From Noviherbaspirillum massiliense JC206 (GTDB taxonomy: Bacteria > Pseudomonadota > Gammaproteobacteria > Burkholderiales > Burkholderiaceae_D), in contig NZ_HE978635.1 of NCBI RefSeq assembly GCF_000312045.1, forward strand, positions 766,107 through 830,106: a DNA stretch of 64,000 nt, read 5' to 3'. Shown piece by piece: positions 9,967-19,703 of the stretch (its first letter is position 1; every line of letters starts with the position of its first letter). The position numbers and the translations under genes were made by a program. Under the pieces are notes generated by a model. It ran no database searches and was not told where the DNA came from. It saw nothing but the letters and a program-made list of their open reading frames with translations.

Positions 9967-11508
9967 TTACCGAATGCCGACACCTATCAGGCTGGAGTAG
10001 AAAGCGAAGCGCGTGAGCGTCCTGATACGCTCGTCTTCGGCGTCCGATAGGCTCGGGTAATACTTTGAGACGAACCCATTAGCTTCGCCGTTTTCATTTC
10101 GCACAAGCCAGTACAATGTCTTTCCCAAGTAGCCGATCTCGGGGCGATAGCGTGCCCAGGCAACATAGCCGCCGGTTGCGAAAGAATCCGTCATCCCATA
10201 GGGAGGATAGCCTTCCCTGCACTCGCCTGTGCCGTTGTCATAGGCAACCCGGAACCATCCGTTCGCACCGTTCCAGTAATTGGAGAACAAGGGCCTGGCC
10301 AGGTCGCCATTCCAGATAACGGCCAACAGGTTATTGGCGAATTTCAAAGTCAAGTCCTTGCGTGGCAGATCGCTCTCGGCAAGGGAAAAAACCCTACGCA
10401 GGGCACGACGATTACGTTCCAATGCATCCATTGCCGCCACCAGGCGACGTGCATGGCTGAAATCCCATCCGATGTCCTGTCGCCTGGTCGCTGCGCTCGC
10501 TGGCACACGCAACTCTGGTTTTGGCGTTCCACCTCCGTCCTTGTCGGTCACGCAGACCGCCGGCTTTTCTTCGCCCTCGTAACCCGCGTATTTATTATCC
10601 CCATGCAACCTCCAGTAACCGCGGTCGATGTCAGCCACATCTACAGGTCCCATCCGGCTGGCTTCCAAATGACGAATCGAAACTCGGGATTCAAACAATC
10701 GAAGCAATGCCCGTATGTGAGGCTGCCGGCTCTCAGTGAATCGATCTGGCAATGCTGCCCCATGCCGATCCTGCGATTGGATAATTCCGGATAGCTCAGA
10801 ATAAATCGCAATCATCCATAAAGACTTATCCATAAAAAATAGTGTGGAAGAGCCGTTGGTGACGTCCTGCGGCCTGGCATCAGCGAGTCTTTTGAGGCCG
10901 TTCACTGTTCTCCATCCACCCCAGCGAAGCAAATGCTCCGAAGCGACGTCAACTGTTTCCTTGATGAAGTACTTGTCTTCTTGGGTAAGCAGCTGGTCCG
11001 ACGTGGCGAGTGCATTTGCAACTGAAGTCGCAAGGCCCAGAAATTGAACGCTGTCGAGCATGACCTCGGTATTGATCAGACGGTTCGTGTAATTGCAGGT
11101 TCTGCCTCCTCGGCAGATCCAGCGCCGGCCTGGAGAAATGATATTTCCCGGAGTGAGCGCCGCATAGGCTCTGCTGATCAATCGGGCGACTTCCCTGAGT
11201 TGATCGATACGGTGGCAGCGCCGCGCCATCGATACCATATTGTGAGCGAAGATTTCGAAGTCATAAAGCGCATACACGTCTCCCTGGTCCAGCAAGCGCT
11301 GCTGCAAGAGGTCCTGCTGTAAATAATGCCGGACACTTTGCCCCCAATCTAACCAGACCTGTTGCTCCACCCTACCGCCACAGGTGAAGGAGACAGATAC
11401 GGACGGTTGACTATCATATTTGCTCACCTCCGCCGCGGCACTGGAACTGGCTTCATTCCATGTTGCCAGGACGAGAAAAAGAGCAATAGCGCGTAACAGG
11501 TCTATCAT
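9967..11508 (-). CDS. Secreted protein of unknown function, last gene of the wzc operon
   Basis: A 513-residue protein with an N-terminal hydrophobic signal (MIDLLRAIALFLVLATW), so it is probably periplasmic or exported. No family was recognised. The body is rich in predicted helices, with several W, Y and R residues spread through (WICRGG, WLDWGQ, NYWNGANGWFRVAYDN). That is compatible with an alpha/alpha-toroid polysaccharide-active enzyme such as a lyase or hydrolase, but no catalytic motif can be assigned. The start is ATG 11508. It lies 105 nt after the Wzy-like polymerase gene. Position at the end of a polysaccharide operon suggests a role in polymer processing; this is inference. Confidence 0.75.
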   Translation of the reverse strand: MIDLLRAIALFLVLATWNEASSSAAAEVSKYDSQPSVSVSFTCGGRVEQQVWLDWGQSVRHYLQQDLLQQRLLDQGDVYALYDFEIFAHNMVSMARRCHRIDQLREVARLISRAYAALTPGNIISPGRRWICRGGRTCNYTNRLINTEVMLDSVQFLGLATSVANALATSDQLLTQEDKYFIKETVDVASEHLLRWGGWRTVNGLKRLADARPQDVTNGSSTLFFMDKSLWMIAIYSELSGIIQSQDRHGAALPDRFTESRQPHIRALLRLFESRVSIRHLEASRMGPVDVADIDRGYWRLHGDNKYAGYEGEEKPAVCVTDKDGGGTPKPELRVPASAATRRQDIGWDFSHARRLVAAMDALERNRRALRRVFSLAESDLPRKDLTLKFANNLLAVIWNGDLARPLFSNYWNGANGWFRVAYDNGTGECREGYPPYGMTDSFATGGYVAWARYRPEIGYLGKTLYWLVRNENGEANGFVSKYYPSLSDAEDERIRTLTRFAFYSSLIGVGIR

Positions 11509-11613
11509 TTAATCCGCGTCCTCAATGCCGGTACACATAAAGGGCCGCCATCGTCGTGGCGCCTCGAATTCTTCTCACGTTAGCATTACGCCTTGTTATA
11601 GTTTTCATGTCGT

Positions 11614-12948
11614 TTACGGCCGGGAGCCTACAGCCTGGGCGGACAACCCTATCCGGAATGGTGCGGCGTAACCATTCGGGTAGCGCTTCTGGAAACAGGC
11701 AATCAAAATCATGTTGGCCCACAAGCCATGAGTAAGGATTGTGGTCGGCAAATCTGAGGCGGTAACAAGTGAGAAGATCGGGATGACGATCGAGGCGGTT
11801 ACTAAGCCGAGCTCGCCTGATCTTCGGGCGCAAGCATCTACGTATTTGAATATCACTGCAGTCAATGCGGCATACGCAAGCATGCCCGCAAATCCCGCAT
11901 GCATATATCCGCTGCCGATCCATCCGGTATTGGCGCTGGTAATGTCGCTATTGAAATAATATCGCCCGATCAGATGTGGTGCATCGAGAGGATACGGATA
12001 ATTCAATAGTCCCAGTGTGATCTTACTGTCCGAAAAAAATACCCATTCATGATTCGAAAAAAAGTCGTAATACATGTAGTTGATTTCAGGGGGGAGAAAA
12101 AACATCCGCGCGAGCATTAAAGACCCCACCCATCCGAACGAACCGTTACTGTTATCCTGATTCACCGCCATCCAAAAATCGCCTATGGAGAGCAGTATCA
12201 CAATCAGAATCCCAACATTGAATTTGACTGTAAGGTTCTTGCTCGAGGAAATGAGGTAGATGAACAGCACGAGAAAGGGATTGAACAAAGGAGCTTTGTT
12301 TGCAGTCAGCCCAAAGATCAAAACCGCGGAGATCAGGTAGAGGAATGCAGATGCATACCTCTTGTATATGAGAGACAGTACCAGTCCAATTGGAACAACA
12401 ACCTTTCCCATCGGAGGTGAAATATAACCGAATACACCGGGCAGATTATTCGCGGCATCGGTGCGGAAATCATAGACCTTTGTCAAGTCAAAGTTGAGGT
12501 ATGCGCCACCGCCCATCGCAAAGATCGAACCTAGATATACCAGCACCATAAGGAGCAGCATGCGCTGCAACGTATATTTAGGCGGGTATGAGAAGCTCGG
12601 CGGGTTAACCTTTATAAAGCGCAGCAACAGGACGGAAAAGATATAAGCTGCAACGACTTGTGCCGGATATTCCCAATCTTTCCCTTCTGCATAAAACAGA
12701 ACAAGCATCGGAATTACGACGAAAACCAAGGTCAGGTGGAAAAAGAGTGTCGAGGGTTTCTTGAAAGTGGCCGGGGTAATGAATGACAGCATTGCGATTG
12801 CAACTACCGCCGCATACCCGTTTGCTATATTCGGCTGAAACACATAGCCTTCATAACCATACAAGGGCACGATGAAGGATTCATATCCAAAGACCAACGC
12901 CATGAACATGCACAGGTGCAGGAAGAGAAGCGTGAGTCGGTAGCGCAT
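11614..12948 (-). CDS. wzy: Wzy-like O-antigen/EPS polymerase
   Basis: A 444-residue, highly hydrophobic inner-membrane protein with roughly eleven to twelve predicted helices and a large periplasmic-type loop near residues 250-350. Wzy polymerases join undecaprenyl-linked repeat units at the periplasmic face. They share topology rather than sequence, so the call rests on hydrophobicity, size and placement between a deacetylase gene and a secreted-protein gene in a locus that also has wzx and wzc. Its base composition is lower in GC than wzc or the sugar genes. The start ATG overlaps the stop of the upstream gene by one base (TAATG). Confidence 0.75.
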   Translation of the reverse strand: MRYRLTLLFLHLCMFMALVFGYESFIVPLYGYEGYVFQPNIANGYAAVVAIAMLSFITPATFKKPSTLFFHLTLVFVVIPMLVLFYAEGKDWEYPAQVVAAYIFSVLLLRFIKVNPPSFSYPPKYTLQRMLLLMVLVYLGSIFAMGGGAYLNFDLTKVYDFRTDAANNLPGVFGYISPPMGKVVVPIGLVLSLIYKRYASAFLYLISAVLIFGLTANKAPLFNPFLVLFIYLISSSKNLTVKFNVGILIVILLSIGDFWMAVNQDNSNGSFGWVGSLMLARMFFLPPEINYMYYDFFSNHEWVFFSDSKITLGLLNYPYPLDAPHLIGRYYFNSDITSANTGWIGSGYMHAGFAGMLAYAALTAVIFKYVDACARRSGELGLVTASIVIPIFSLVTASDLPTTILTHGLWANMILIACFQKRYPNGYAAPFRIGLSAQAVGSRP

Positions 12949-14327
12949 TATTTGATTACCTCACAATAAAGCGCCTTGGCACTGGCGCTTTCCAGGTTCG
13001 AGTTATGCCATAGCAGTGAAAAGCTGCCTTTCATTTCACGCGCCGCATTCTTCAACTTATTCATTTTTTCCAGTGCCGCGTCGGTAAAGCCATATCCCAT
13101 GTAGGCGGAGACCGTGCATTCCATGCATATCAGTGGCTTTTGCTTGATCTGCAAGGGTCGCCGGCCGTCCAGGTCATACATCGTAAATTCCGTGCAGGTG
13201 CCACACCGGAACCCCACATGGTCGGCATAACTGAGTGTGCTGTCATAACGCAAACCGGTGGCATCCCAGACGGACGGTGTTTTCGTCGACCAACGCAGGT
13301 AGTGGTTCCGTCCACCGCATATTTGTTGCCGGATTCCGGCTCCTCGCAGTACTTCGCATAGCCTTCCCAGTCCTGAAAGCGTTGTTTCGATACTCTGATA
13401 GGAACGGTAGCCCGGATGCAGACCAATCTCGTGTCCTCGGACGTCGATCTTCTTCATCATCTCCGCAACGGCGGCGCTGGTAATGGGCGAAGTGTCATCA
13501 AAAATTGGGTCGGTTATTTGTGGGATGAAATTGAAAGCCACCTTGTTGCCCGCTTTCTCGTTGACATCCATGATCCAGTCGACAGCCAAATAATAGGAGT
13601 CGCTGCGCCAGTCCCCAAAACGGTTGGCCATATAGTTCCTGATGGGGCTCAGCATTCGCAACGGATTGTGCTCATGCAATGCTTTACTGGCGGTAGAACG
13701 GAGCATCCGATGAAACGAATACGCCGCAGGATGGCACGGATAGTCGACGTCGCAACTGACTAAAACCTTGAATTGCCTTGCTCGGCGTTTCAGCTGCGGC
13801 CAGAGTCGCAACATTGCAGACCAGAGTATTTCGGTATATTCATCGACCACCGGCCTGTCCAGGAAACCTTCCTGAAACGCGAGAGAAGCGGCCGCCGGAA
13901 AGCGGTCATGCAGGTCACGCTCCTTTCTGACCGCTTCTTCATAACGCGAGAGCATGAAAAAGCCGGATCCAAAGATATCCAAACCCAGCCATGCCGAGGT
14001 ATCGTCAATGGCGCGGAAGCCCGGCTGGCCGAAGATTACGGGAACAAAGGGTGCGGTCAGCTTGGGATTGAACTCGTTGCTTGCCGGTACAAACCACCAC
14101 TGCAAGGGCTGGACCGGCAGGGTTTCAGGCGTTAACCAGCCACTGCTGGCGTACTTGAAAAAAATGTCCGGCAGCTCAAGCACCTTTCCATCGGCACATA
14201 GCCTTACCGAGCTCTGCCGATTGAACCGCACTTCGTGTTCAATTCCAAGAAACTCATGAAGCAGCACGGAACTAATCCAGTTGCGCTCCTGACGGCAGCC
14301 TTCCGGGAATATCACAGTAAACATCAT
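12948..14327 (-). CDS. Polysaccharide deacetylase with DUF7033-like N-terminus
   Basis: A 459-residue protein. Residues 1-180 resemble the DUF7033 domain (PDIFFKYASSGW, GLDIFGSGFFMLSRYEE). The rest is a NodB-homology deacetylase-like domain. The metal-binding pattern is visible as SCDVDYP near residue 191 and HEIGLHPGYRS near residue 299. Related enzymes remove N- or O-acetyl groups from sugars, or act as lipid-linked sugar deacetylases. No signal peptide is evident, so it may act in the cytoplasm on a nucleotide- or lipid-linked intermediate. It overlaps the acyltransferase gene by ATGA and the polymerase gene by one base. Confidence 0.82.
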   Translation of the reverse strand: MMFTVIFPEGCRQERNWISSVLLHEFLGIEHEVRFNRQSSVRLCADGKVLELPDIFFKYASSGWLTPETLPVQPLQWWFVPASNEFNPKLTAPFVPVIFGQPGFRAIDDTSAWLGLDIFGSGFFMLSRYEEAVRKERDLHDRFPAAASLAFQEGFLDRPVVDEYTEILWSAMLRLWPQLKRRARQFKVLVSCDVDYPCHPAAYSFHRMLRSTASKALHEHNPLRMLSPIRNYMANRFGDWRSDSYYLAVDWIMDVNEKAGNKVAFNFIPQITDPIFDDTSPITSAAVAEMMKKIDVRGHEIGLHPGYRSYQSIETTLSGLGRLCEVLRGAGIRQQICGGRNHYLRWSTKTPSVWDATGLRYDSTLSYADHVGFRCGTCTEFTMYDLDGRRPLQIKQKPLICMECTVSAYMGYGFTDAALEKMNKLKNAAREMKGSFSLLWHNSNLESASAKALYCEVIK

Positions 14328-15301
14328 CTGTCCCTGACTGTCGCAAGCAAGGCATGCCTGGCGCGAAGCAGCCGGGAGTGTGTCTTGCTGATATTGAAAT
14401 AAGGCGTCTGGATTGCGCCAAACCGACGGACGAAGTGCTCGACCGGCTTGAGCATCGAGCCCTCGAAATCAAATTTCCTTGTGACCCGGGCGACGTCCTG
14501 GATTGCATGCCAGAAGCATAGGCTGAGCGCTCCGCTGCCACGTAGTGCCGGGTCGGATCCGTTCATCAGACCATAGGCGCTATTGCTATCCCATACAACA
14601 TAGCACCCGGCATGCTGACGTCCTTGCGGATCGACTGCGATGTAAGTTTTGCGGCAATTCTGTTTTTCGCAGGCTGCATCAAGCCGACGGACGTAGTCAT
14701 CCGGATACGGCACCTCCATGCCTTGCCGCTGGAATGTCATGCGGTTGAGAGCGAGATAATCGTTCAACGGCAAGTCCTCGCGGATCGTGATACGGTATCG
14801 TTCCGTTGCAGTCTTGCAGTTCCGGCGGACATTGTTATGAAAGCCTGCCCATACCTTTCCCATGTCCCGCAGGTCGTTGATGACATAGGTATAGCATGTG
14901 GTTTGCTGGAAGCCACGCCATGAAAATGGCAGCCAGTTCGTCAGGCTGTAATGCCAGTTTTGGTTGAAGTAATCGAAGCGTGGCAGTTGCGCAATCAGCT
15001 CGTCCATCAATTCCTGATCCTGCGAAAGCTTTTTAGCAGGGCCGGCGCTCTCTTTCAGCGGGCGCAACCAGGGGCCGAGCGTTTGCGTCAGCGCCGGCTG
15101 GCTGAGCACTCTCAGCCCAAACCTCCGGCGCATCATATAAGGCATCGAGGCCTTGATCTGTCCGCCACTGACGACCAGCGCAACATCCCAGTTCTCGGGG
15201 CCGGCGGTTGCGTCAAGCCACCAGGCCCTGGAGAAAATGGGGATGGACTCTTCCTGAACAGAGAAATCCCGGTACAGTTCCTTTGCGCTTTTCACTGCCA
15301 C
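14324..15301 (-). CDS. FemAB/GNAT-like acyltransferase
   Basis: A 325-residue protein of the GNAT/FemAB-like group found in polysaccharide loci. The visible fold marks are the central FHNNVRRNCKTATE segment (near 160), LALNRMTFQRQGMEVPYP (near 190), and a C-terminal GCYVVWDSNSAYGLMNGSDP segment with FDFEGSM. Such proteins transfer an acyl or aminoacyl group, probably onto an amino sugar here. The start is uncertain. GTG 15301 has poor spacing, while GTG 15295 has AAGGGG about 8 nt upstream. The stop overlaps the next gene as ATGA, so the two are coupled. It is 39 nt after wzx. Confidence 0.75.
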   Translation of the reverse strand: MAVKSAKELYRDFSVQEESIPIFSRAWWLDATAGPENWDVALVVSGGQIKASMPYMMRRRFGLRVLSQPALTQTLGPWLRPLKESAGPAKKLSQDQELMDELIAQLPRFDYFNQNWHYSLTNWLPFSWRGFQQTTCYTYVINDLRDMGKVWAGFHNNVRRNCKTATERYRITIREDLPLNDYLALNRMTFQRQGMEVPYPDDYVRRLDAACEKQNCRKTYIAVDPQGRQHAGCYVVWDSNSAYGLMNGSDPALRGSGALSLCFWHAIQDVARVTRKFDFEGSMLKPVEHFVRRFGAIQTPYFNISKTHSRLLRARHALLATVRDR

Positions 15302-15340
15302 ATCCCCTTCTCTATGCTGCCTGTCTTCCCGCTCGGCGCC

Positions 15341-16789
15341 TCATGTCCATGCTTCTTTCATCAGGCAGGCGTACCGGGCAACGATAAAGGCTGCTGCGGT
15401 TCCGACGCCGAACAACCAGACCGTATGATTGAGGCCCCACAGTTTCGTCACGATGATTGGCGAGGACAATGGCACTGCCCAGGCCAAGGCACTCAATGTC
15501 GGCTTCCCTATTTCATGCCACCGGCTGCCAGACACACGCATCAGATAAACCAGCGTAACGGCACGGCAAGCGACGCTGCCGACCGCCATGAGTGCAACAG
15601 CCGTAATCACGCCTCCGATGAAGGCGCCTGCAACAATTCCGACTGTGCGCACCACTAATGAAACGATTTCGAACACCAGCAGCGTGCCCAGCTTGTCAAG
15701 CACAACAAACAGTGAAGAGAGCGTTGAAGTGATGAAAGCGAAATAGAGCCACGGTGCAAGCCACTGCGCAAATACGCCCGCCTCCTCCCATTCCGGGCCA
15801 AATACTTGTGCGAATATGTCCGGACCGCCTAAAAGCAAGACCAGGATTGGTGGCATGGCGAAGTGTGCCAGTCGAGAATGAATAGCAGCTATCAGTGATT
15901 CCAGTCTGCCTTGTCGGCTCGCTTCCGCGGCGCCGGAGAAAAATACATCGGCAATTGCCTGGCCAAGCAATTGCATGGGAACCGCCAGGACACGATTTGC
16001 AAGCGCATAGATACCGGCCACGGCCGGGCCGAAGAGCACGGCGAACAATATGGAAGGCAACTCTGCGCCGATGGTATTGAAAAGCGAGCTCCACGTCGAA
16101 AACAATGGAAATTGCTTGTACCGTACTGCAACCGCCAGGATAGACGACAGCTTCACCCGCTTTAAATAAGGCCAGCGGGCATGGATCACACGAAATACAT
16201 AGGAGGCCGATCCAACGGCATATCCGGTGATTTGCCCCACCAGCAAAGCAGCCGGTCCGAAGGTTGATCCCGCCAGCTGGATGACTGCCGTGGTTGCAGA
16301 TTGGCTGAACCTCGTTTTTGCCACCGGCGTGAATGCCTTGGTGCGAATCGCCCAGATATGAAAGACGTTGTATATGCCAATGAAAAATATTCCAAGTGGC
16401 AGCAGAAGAAGAAAATCCGCCAGGTGTGGCGTATTGAGCAGGTGCGCGATCTGACCGGGAAACGCAAGCACCGGAATGGCAGAAATCCCGGAGATCAGGA
16501 CTACAGCCAGCAGACTTAGGGCCAGCAAGGCATCGGCTTCTTCGTCATTATCCGGCAATGGAATTGCGGCCTGATAGCGCAGGCTTGCGACATTGCTGAC
16601 AATCCCGACCAGGGCGGTGAACACCGCCAACAGGCCCAAGTCGTCCGGCTGGTAGAGGCGCGTGAGTACCGGGGCGGCCAATATGGTCAACAGATGTCCG
16701 CTGGTGGTACCGGCCACAAGCACGGACACACCGCGCACAAAGCGGTTCTTCGGTAGGGCGCGACGGACAAGAAGCGTAATCTGGCTCAA
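15341..16789 (-). CDS. wzx: Wzx-like polysaccharide flippase
   Basis: A 482-residue integral membrane protein of the MOP/PST flippase group, with about twelve helices. Flippases of this group move undecaprenyl-linked repeat units across the inner membrane. The N-terminal region is typical (SVLVAGTTSGHLLTILAAPVLTRLY, with the LY-x-PDDLG turn near residue 46). The start is TTG 16789, with GGGAG about 9 nt upstream lying at the end of the small upstream ORF. Together with the polymerase and Wzc it defines a Wzx/Wzy assembly pathway. Confidence 0.88.
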   Translation of the reverse strand: MSQITLLVRRALPKNRFVRGVSVLVAGTTSGHLLTILAAPVLTRLYQPDDLGLLAVFTALVGIVSNVASLRYQAAIPLPDNDEEADALLALSLLAVVLISGISAIPVLAFPGQIAHLLNTPHLADFLLLLPLGIFFIGIYNVFHIWAIRTKAFTPVAKTRFSQSATTAVIQLAGSTFGPAALLVGQITGYAVGSASYVFRVIHARWPYLKRVKLSSILAVAVRYKQFPLFSTWSSLFNTIGAELPSILFAVLFGPAVAGIYALANRVLAVPMQLLGQAIADVFFSGAAEASRQGRLESLIAAIHSRLAHFAMPPILVLLLGGPDIFAQVFGPEWEEAGVFAQWLAPWLYFAFITSTLSSLFVVLDKLGTLLVFEIVSLVVRTVGIVAGAFIGGVITAVALMAVGSVACRAVTLVYLMRVSGSRWHEIGKPTLSALAWAVPLSSPIIVTKLWGLNHTVWLFGVGTAAAFIVARYACLMKEAWT

Positions 16790-16795
16790 GGCTGC

Positions 16796-16990
16796 TTACT
16801 CCCGCTGATTACGTGCCACGGTCAGGCCTTCGGCGGTCAGAGACATATGCCACAGCGATGAGGAGGAAACCATGCAATGAACTCCTCGCATGGCGTCCAT
16901 GCGGATCGCCCTGATATGGTTGCGGAGAGAGCACCTGCGATCGTATCGCGTCATAGCCTTCACAGGCAGGAATTCGCCGTCTTGGCGCAT
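16796..16990 (-). CDS. Small ORF (64 codons) filling the wzc-wzx gap
   Basis: The ORF starts at ATG 16990, 4 nt after the wzc stop, and ends 6 nt before wzx. The Shine-Dalgarno of wzx lies in its last codons. GGAAGA overlapping the wzc stop could serve as its own ribosome site. Third codon positions are mostly G or C, as in neighbouring genes. The product is arginine- and methionine-rich (RRCSLRNHIRAIRMDAMRG) and has no recognised domain. The exact fit between two coupled genes favours a real small gene or a remnant of one, but chance is not excluded. Confidence 0.4.
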   Translation of the reverse strand: MRQDGEFLPVKAMTRYDRRCSLRNHIRAIRMDAMRGVHCMVSSSSLWHMSLTAEGLTVARNQRE

Positions 16991-16994
16991 GCCG

Positions 16995-19238
16995 CTATCT
17001 TCCGTACTTCGCCCCATATCCGTACCCATACCGGTAGGCGGCTTTTCCTTTCAAGTCGTTGAACACTGTCCCAGTCACCGTGCCGCCCGCCCGCGTCAAG
17101 CGGTGAACCGTTTCCTCGATCTCGTCCACCGTACTGATGCCATCACGCACCACGTTGTAGATGGCACCCGCATGAGTAGCGACAATCATGGCGTCGGCGA
17201 AAGCAAGTACCGGTGCAGTGTCGATCAGGATGAAGTCGTAGCGCGGCGATAAATAATGAAGCAGTTCGCCAAAGTTCTTATGGGCGAGCAATTCAGCGGG
17301 GCGAGTTGGAAGCAGACCGGTTGATATGAAATCGACGTTTTCCACGACGTCCATATGGATGGCCTGTTCCGGTTTGGTCGTACCGGCGATGATTTCAGAT
17401 AGTCCCTGCTCGCGCTCCAGCCCGAAATATCGGTGCAGGTACCCGGTGCGCATGTCACCGTCGATCAGAAGCACCTTCTTGTCAATGGAAGCGAGCACGG
17501 CGGCGAAGTTCGCCGAGACAAAAGACTTGCCCACTTCAGGTGTGGGGCCGGTAATCAGAATAATATTATTTCGGGAATCATTCATGGCCGACTGCAGCAA
17601 GGTGCGGAAACTGCGTAGGCTTTCGACAGCACTATCCGCCGGTGCGGCATAAGGCAGCAACGAAACATCCTTCGATTTTTTCCGAATCTGTGCGTACATC
17701 CGTTCCTGGTCCTGGCTGTGCGGGATGGTGGCGCTGACCGATAATCCAAGCCGGTTTTCTACCATATGCGGATCTGGCATTTCCCCGTTCATCTTTTTTC
17801 TGATGAAGGCAGCTGCGACACCCAGCGCAACACCCAATAAGGCAGCCACTGATACGACGGTGGGTCGGTTCGGTTTGATTGGCTTGGTGGGAACGGCCGC
17901 CGTATCAAGCAAGCGAGCGCCTCCAAGCCGGCTTGCACTGACTTGCCGCAACTGCTGCGCCGTGCTCAACAGATTGGTGTAAAGCTCGGTGTTGACCTTG
18001 ACATCCCGGGTAGCGCGCAAGACCTCTTGCTCGATGGAGGGCATGCGCTTGATTTTTCCATTGATGAGGTTGAGTTCATTGCTAATGTCGCGGATCTGCT
18101 GATTGACCGTTACCACAGCCGGATGTTCGTCAGCGAAGCGACTCAGCAATTCCTGTCGTCTCTGCCGCAGTTCAACCAGCTTCGTCTGGTTGGAAGCCGC
18201 CTGCTGCACGATCACCTTGGCCTCCTCGCCCAGGTCGACAGTGCCATAGCTGTTTCGGATCTGGTTGTACTTGGCTTCGGCATTTTCCAGTTCGCGCTTC
18301 AGTTGAGGCAGTTGCTGGTTCAGGAAAACGAGCGACTTCTCGGCTTCATCGGCCTTGTGATCTACGGTTTGCCGGATATATTCCCGCCCGACTTCATTCA
18401 CGATCCTGGTGATAAGCCTTGGGTCATTCCCTGCAAGCGCGACATTGATGATGCCTGACTGCTTTCCTTTCTCGGAAATCTGGAGCGAGTTCTGCAGGCG
18501 CTCAATGGCATCGATTTGAGGAATTCGAGTCAGTGCAAATTCGGCGCCAGGATAGGCTCGAATGCGATCGACCTGCAGTTCGATTGCACCCTGTTGAAAA
18601 GGCACTTTGAGCATTTCGCCAACTGTTCCTTCGATGTCAATTCCTTGCCGTTGCTGGCGGAGGCGGTATTTTCCGTCTCCCAGGAAAGTGAGGGAAAATT
18701 TCTTCCCCTCCAATTCTTCTGGAACATTGAATTGCGACACCGAGGCTTGCTCATCGCCCCATGCGTAACCACTGGAACTCCGAAGTCCGAGCAGATCAGG
18801 GACGGAGAAATAGGGATGAAGACGTGCAATCAAGGAACCGACCATAGGGAAGTATTTAGGCTCGACGGCAATATATGAATGCGTGCTGCTGATGACGCCA
18901 TCCAGTACATTGCGTGAGCGCAGCACTTCCATCTCAGTGCTGACTCCCATCTTTTTTTCGAATACGCCATTGATGTCAGTGAGAATATTCCTGCTCTGTA
19001 TGGCGTTTTCATCGACCTGCACCAGCATATTGGCCTGATACACCGGCTTTGCAATGAATGTATAGGCCAACCCAAGCAAGGTGACGAGCACGGCAATGAA
19101 TACGATCAGCCATCTGTGCTCGACCAAGGGCTTTAGATATTCCGAAACATCCAGCGTATCGTCGCTCTCCTCCAACCTTATCGGTATTTGCTGGGGCGCC
19201 AGTTGGGACGGTAGCAATGGGTGACGCAGTTGGTTCAT
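16995..19238 (-). CDS. wzc: Wzc-like chain-length regulator and tyrosine autokinase
   Basis: A 747-residue inner-membrane protein. The N-terminal Wzz domain has transmembrane helices near residues 45-65 and 470-490, separated by a long periplasmic segment with coiled-coil around residues 290-400. The cytoplasmic BY-kinase domain shows Walker A as GPTPEVGKSF (near 570), Walker A-prime as LLIDGDM (near 598) and Walker B as ILIDTAPV (near 674). The C-terminus ends in a tyrosine cluster (AYRYGYGYGAKYG), the usual autophosphorylation site. It controls polymer length and export. No Wzb phosphatase or Wza exporter gene is adjacent, which is unusual. It is the first gene of the upstream EPS operon. 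Confidence 0.93.
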   Translation of the reverse strand: MNQLRHPLLPSQLAPQQIPIRLEESDDTLDVSEYLKPLVEHRWLIVFIAVLVTLLGLAYTFIAKPVYQANMLVQVDENAIQSRNILTDINGVFEKKMGVSTEMEVLRSRNVLDGVISSTHSYIAVEPKYFPMVGSLIARLHPYFSVPDLLGLRSSSGYAWGDEQASVSQFNVPEELEGKKFSLTFLGDGKYRLRQQRQGIDIEGTVGEMLKVPFQQGAIELQVDRIRAYPGAEFALTRIPQIDAIERLQNSLQISEKGKQSGIINVALAGNDPRLITRIVNEVGREYIRQTVDHKADEAEKSLVFLNQQLPQLKRELENAEAKYNQIRNSYGTVDLGEEAKVIVQQAASNQTKLVELRQRRQELLSRFADEHPAVVTVNQQIRDISNELNLINGKIKRMPSIEQEVLRATRDVKVNTELYTNLLSTAQQLRQVSASRLGGARLLDTAAVPTKPIKPNRPTVVSVAALLGVALGVAAAFIRKKMNGEMPDPHMVENRLGLSVSATIPHSQDQERMYAQIRKKSKDVSLLPYAAPADSAVESLRSFRTLLQSAMNDSRNNIILITGPTPEVGKSFVSANFAAVLASIDKKVLLIDGDMRTGYLHRYFGLEREQGLSEIIAGTTKPEQAIHMDVVENVDFISTGLLPTRPAELLAHKNFGELLHYLSPRYDFILIDTAPVLAFADAMIVATHAGAIYNVVRDGISTVDEIEETVHRLTRAGGTVTGTVFNDLKGKAAYRYGYGYGAKYGR

Positions 19239-19396
19239 TCGATAAATCCGTAAAGTTACGGGAAGAGGAAGGAACTCAGATGACCAATGATGTATTGACC
19301 AGCTAGCAGGTCTTCTTCTCTGAATAATGAAAGTAGACCATTCCTTCCAGACACCGGATGTCCTGGGCTTCCTTCAATGTAGGCAGCGAGCGAGCA

Positions 19397-19461
19397 AAAA
19401 ATAAGTATGAAATTTCGATGGTTGCCGGGCACTAACCGCGTCTTCTATTTAGTTTTTAGAT
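19397..19461. promoter_or_regulatory. Bipartite EPS element, copy B (between wzc and a beta-helix gene)
   Basis: It matches copy A: ATAAGTATGAA and TTTCGAT, exactly 22 nt, then CTTCTATTTAGTTTTTAGAT. On the minus strand, ATCTAAA and ATCGAAA lie 42 bp apart. It is 158 bp upstream of wzc and about 300 bp upstream of the divergent beta-helix gene, so it could serve either. It sits in the 525-nt gap 19239-19763. Confidence 0.6.
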
Positions 19462-19606
19462 TAATTGAGCCGATCACGGCGTCATGCCCCAATGTGAAAT
19501 CTTCCGCCACGTCGCAGCGTGGATGCAGCATCACTCCCCTATCCGCAATGCCTTTTAGCTTCTTCGAACATCCCTGCACTTCCTGACAATCAAACGTCTT
19601 TTTAGA

Positions 19607-19625
19607 CAGATAGTTGGTCTATCTG
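19607..19625 (+). other. Small hairpin in the leader of the beta-helix gene
   Basis: CAGATAG (19607-19613), loop TTGGT, CTATCTG (19619-19625). This is a perfect 7-bp stem, preceded rather than followed by a T-run. It lies 140 nt before the TTG start. It may be an operator or leader structure. Confidence 0.3.
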
Positions 19626-19703
19626 CGGCTAACTTGCTTACAAAACGTTGCAAATTCACGGAATTTATTTGATTCCCATAGGAACTATTTCTTTTGATCA
19701 ATG

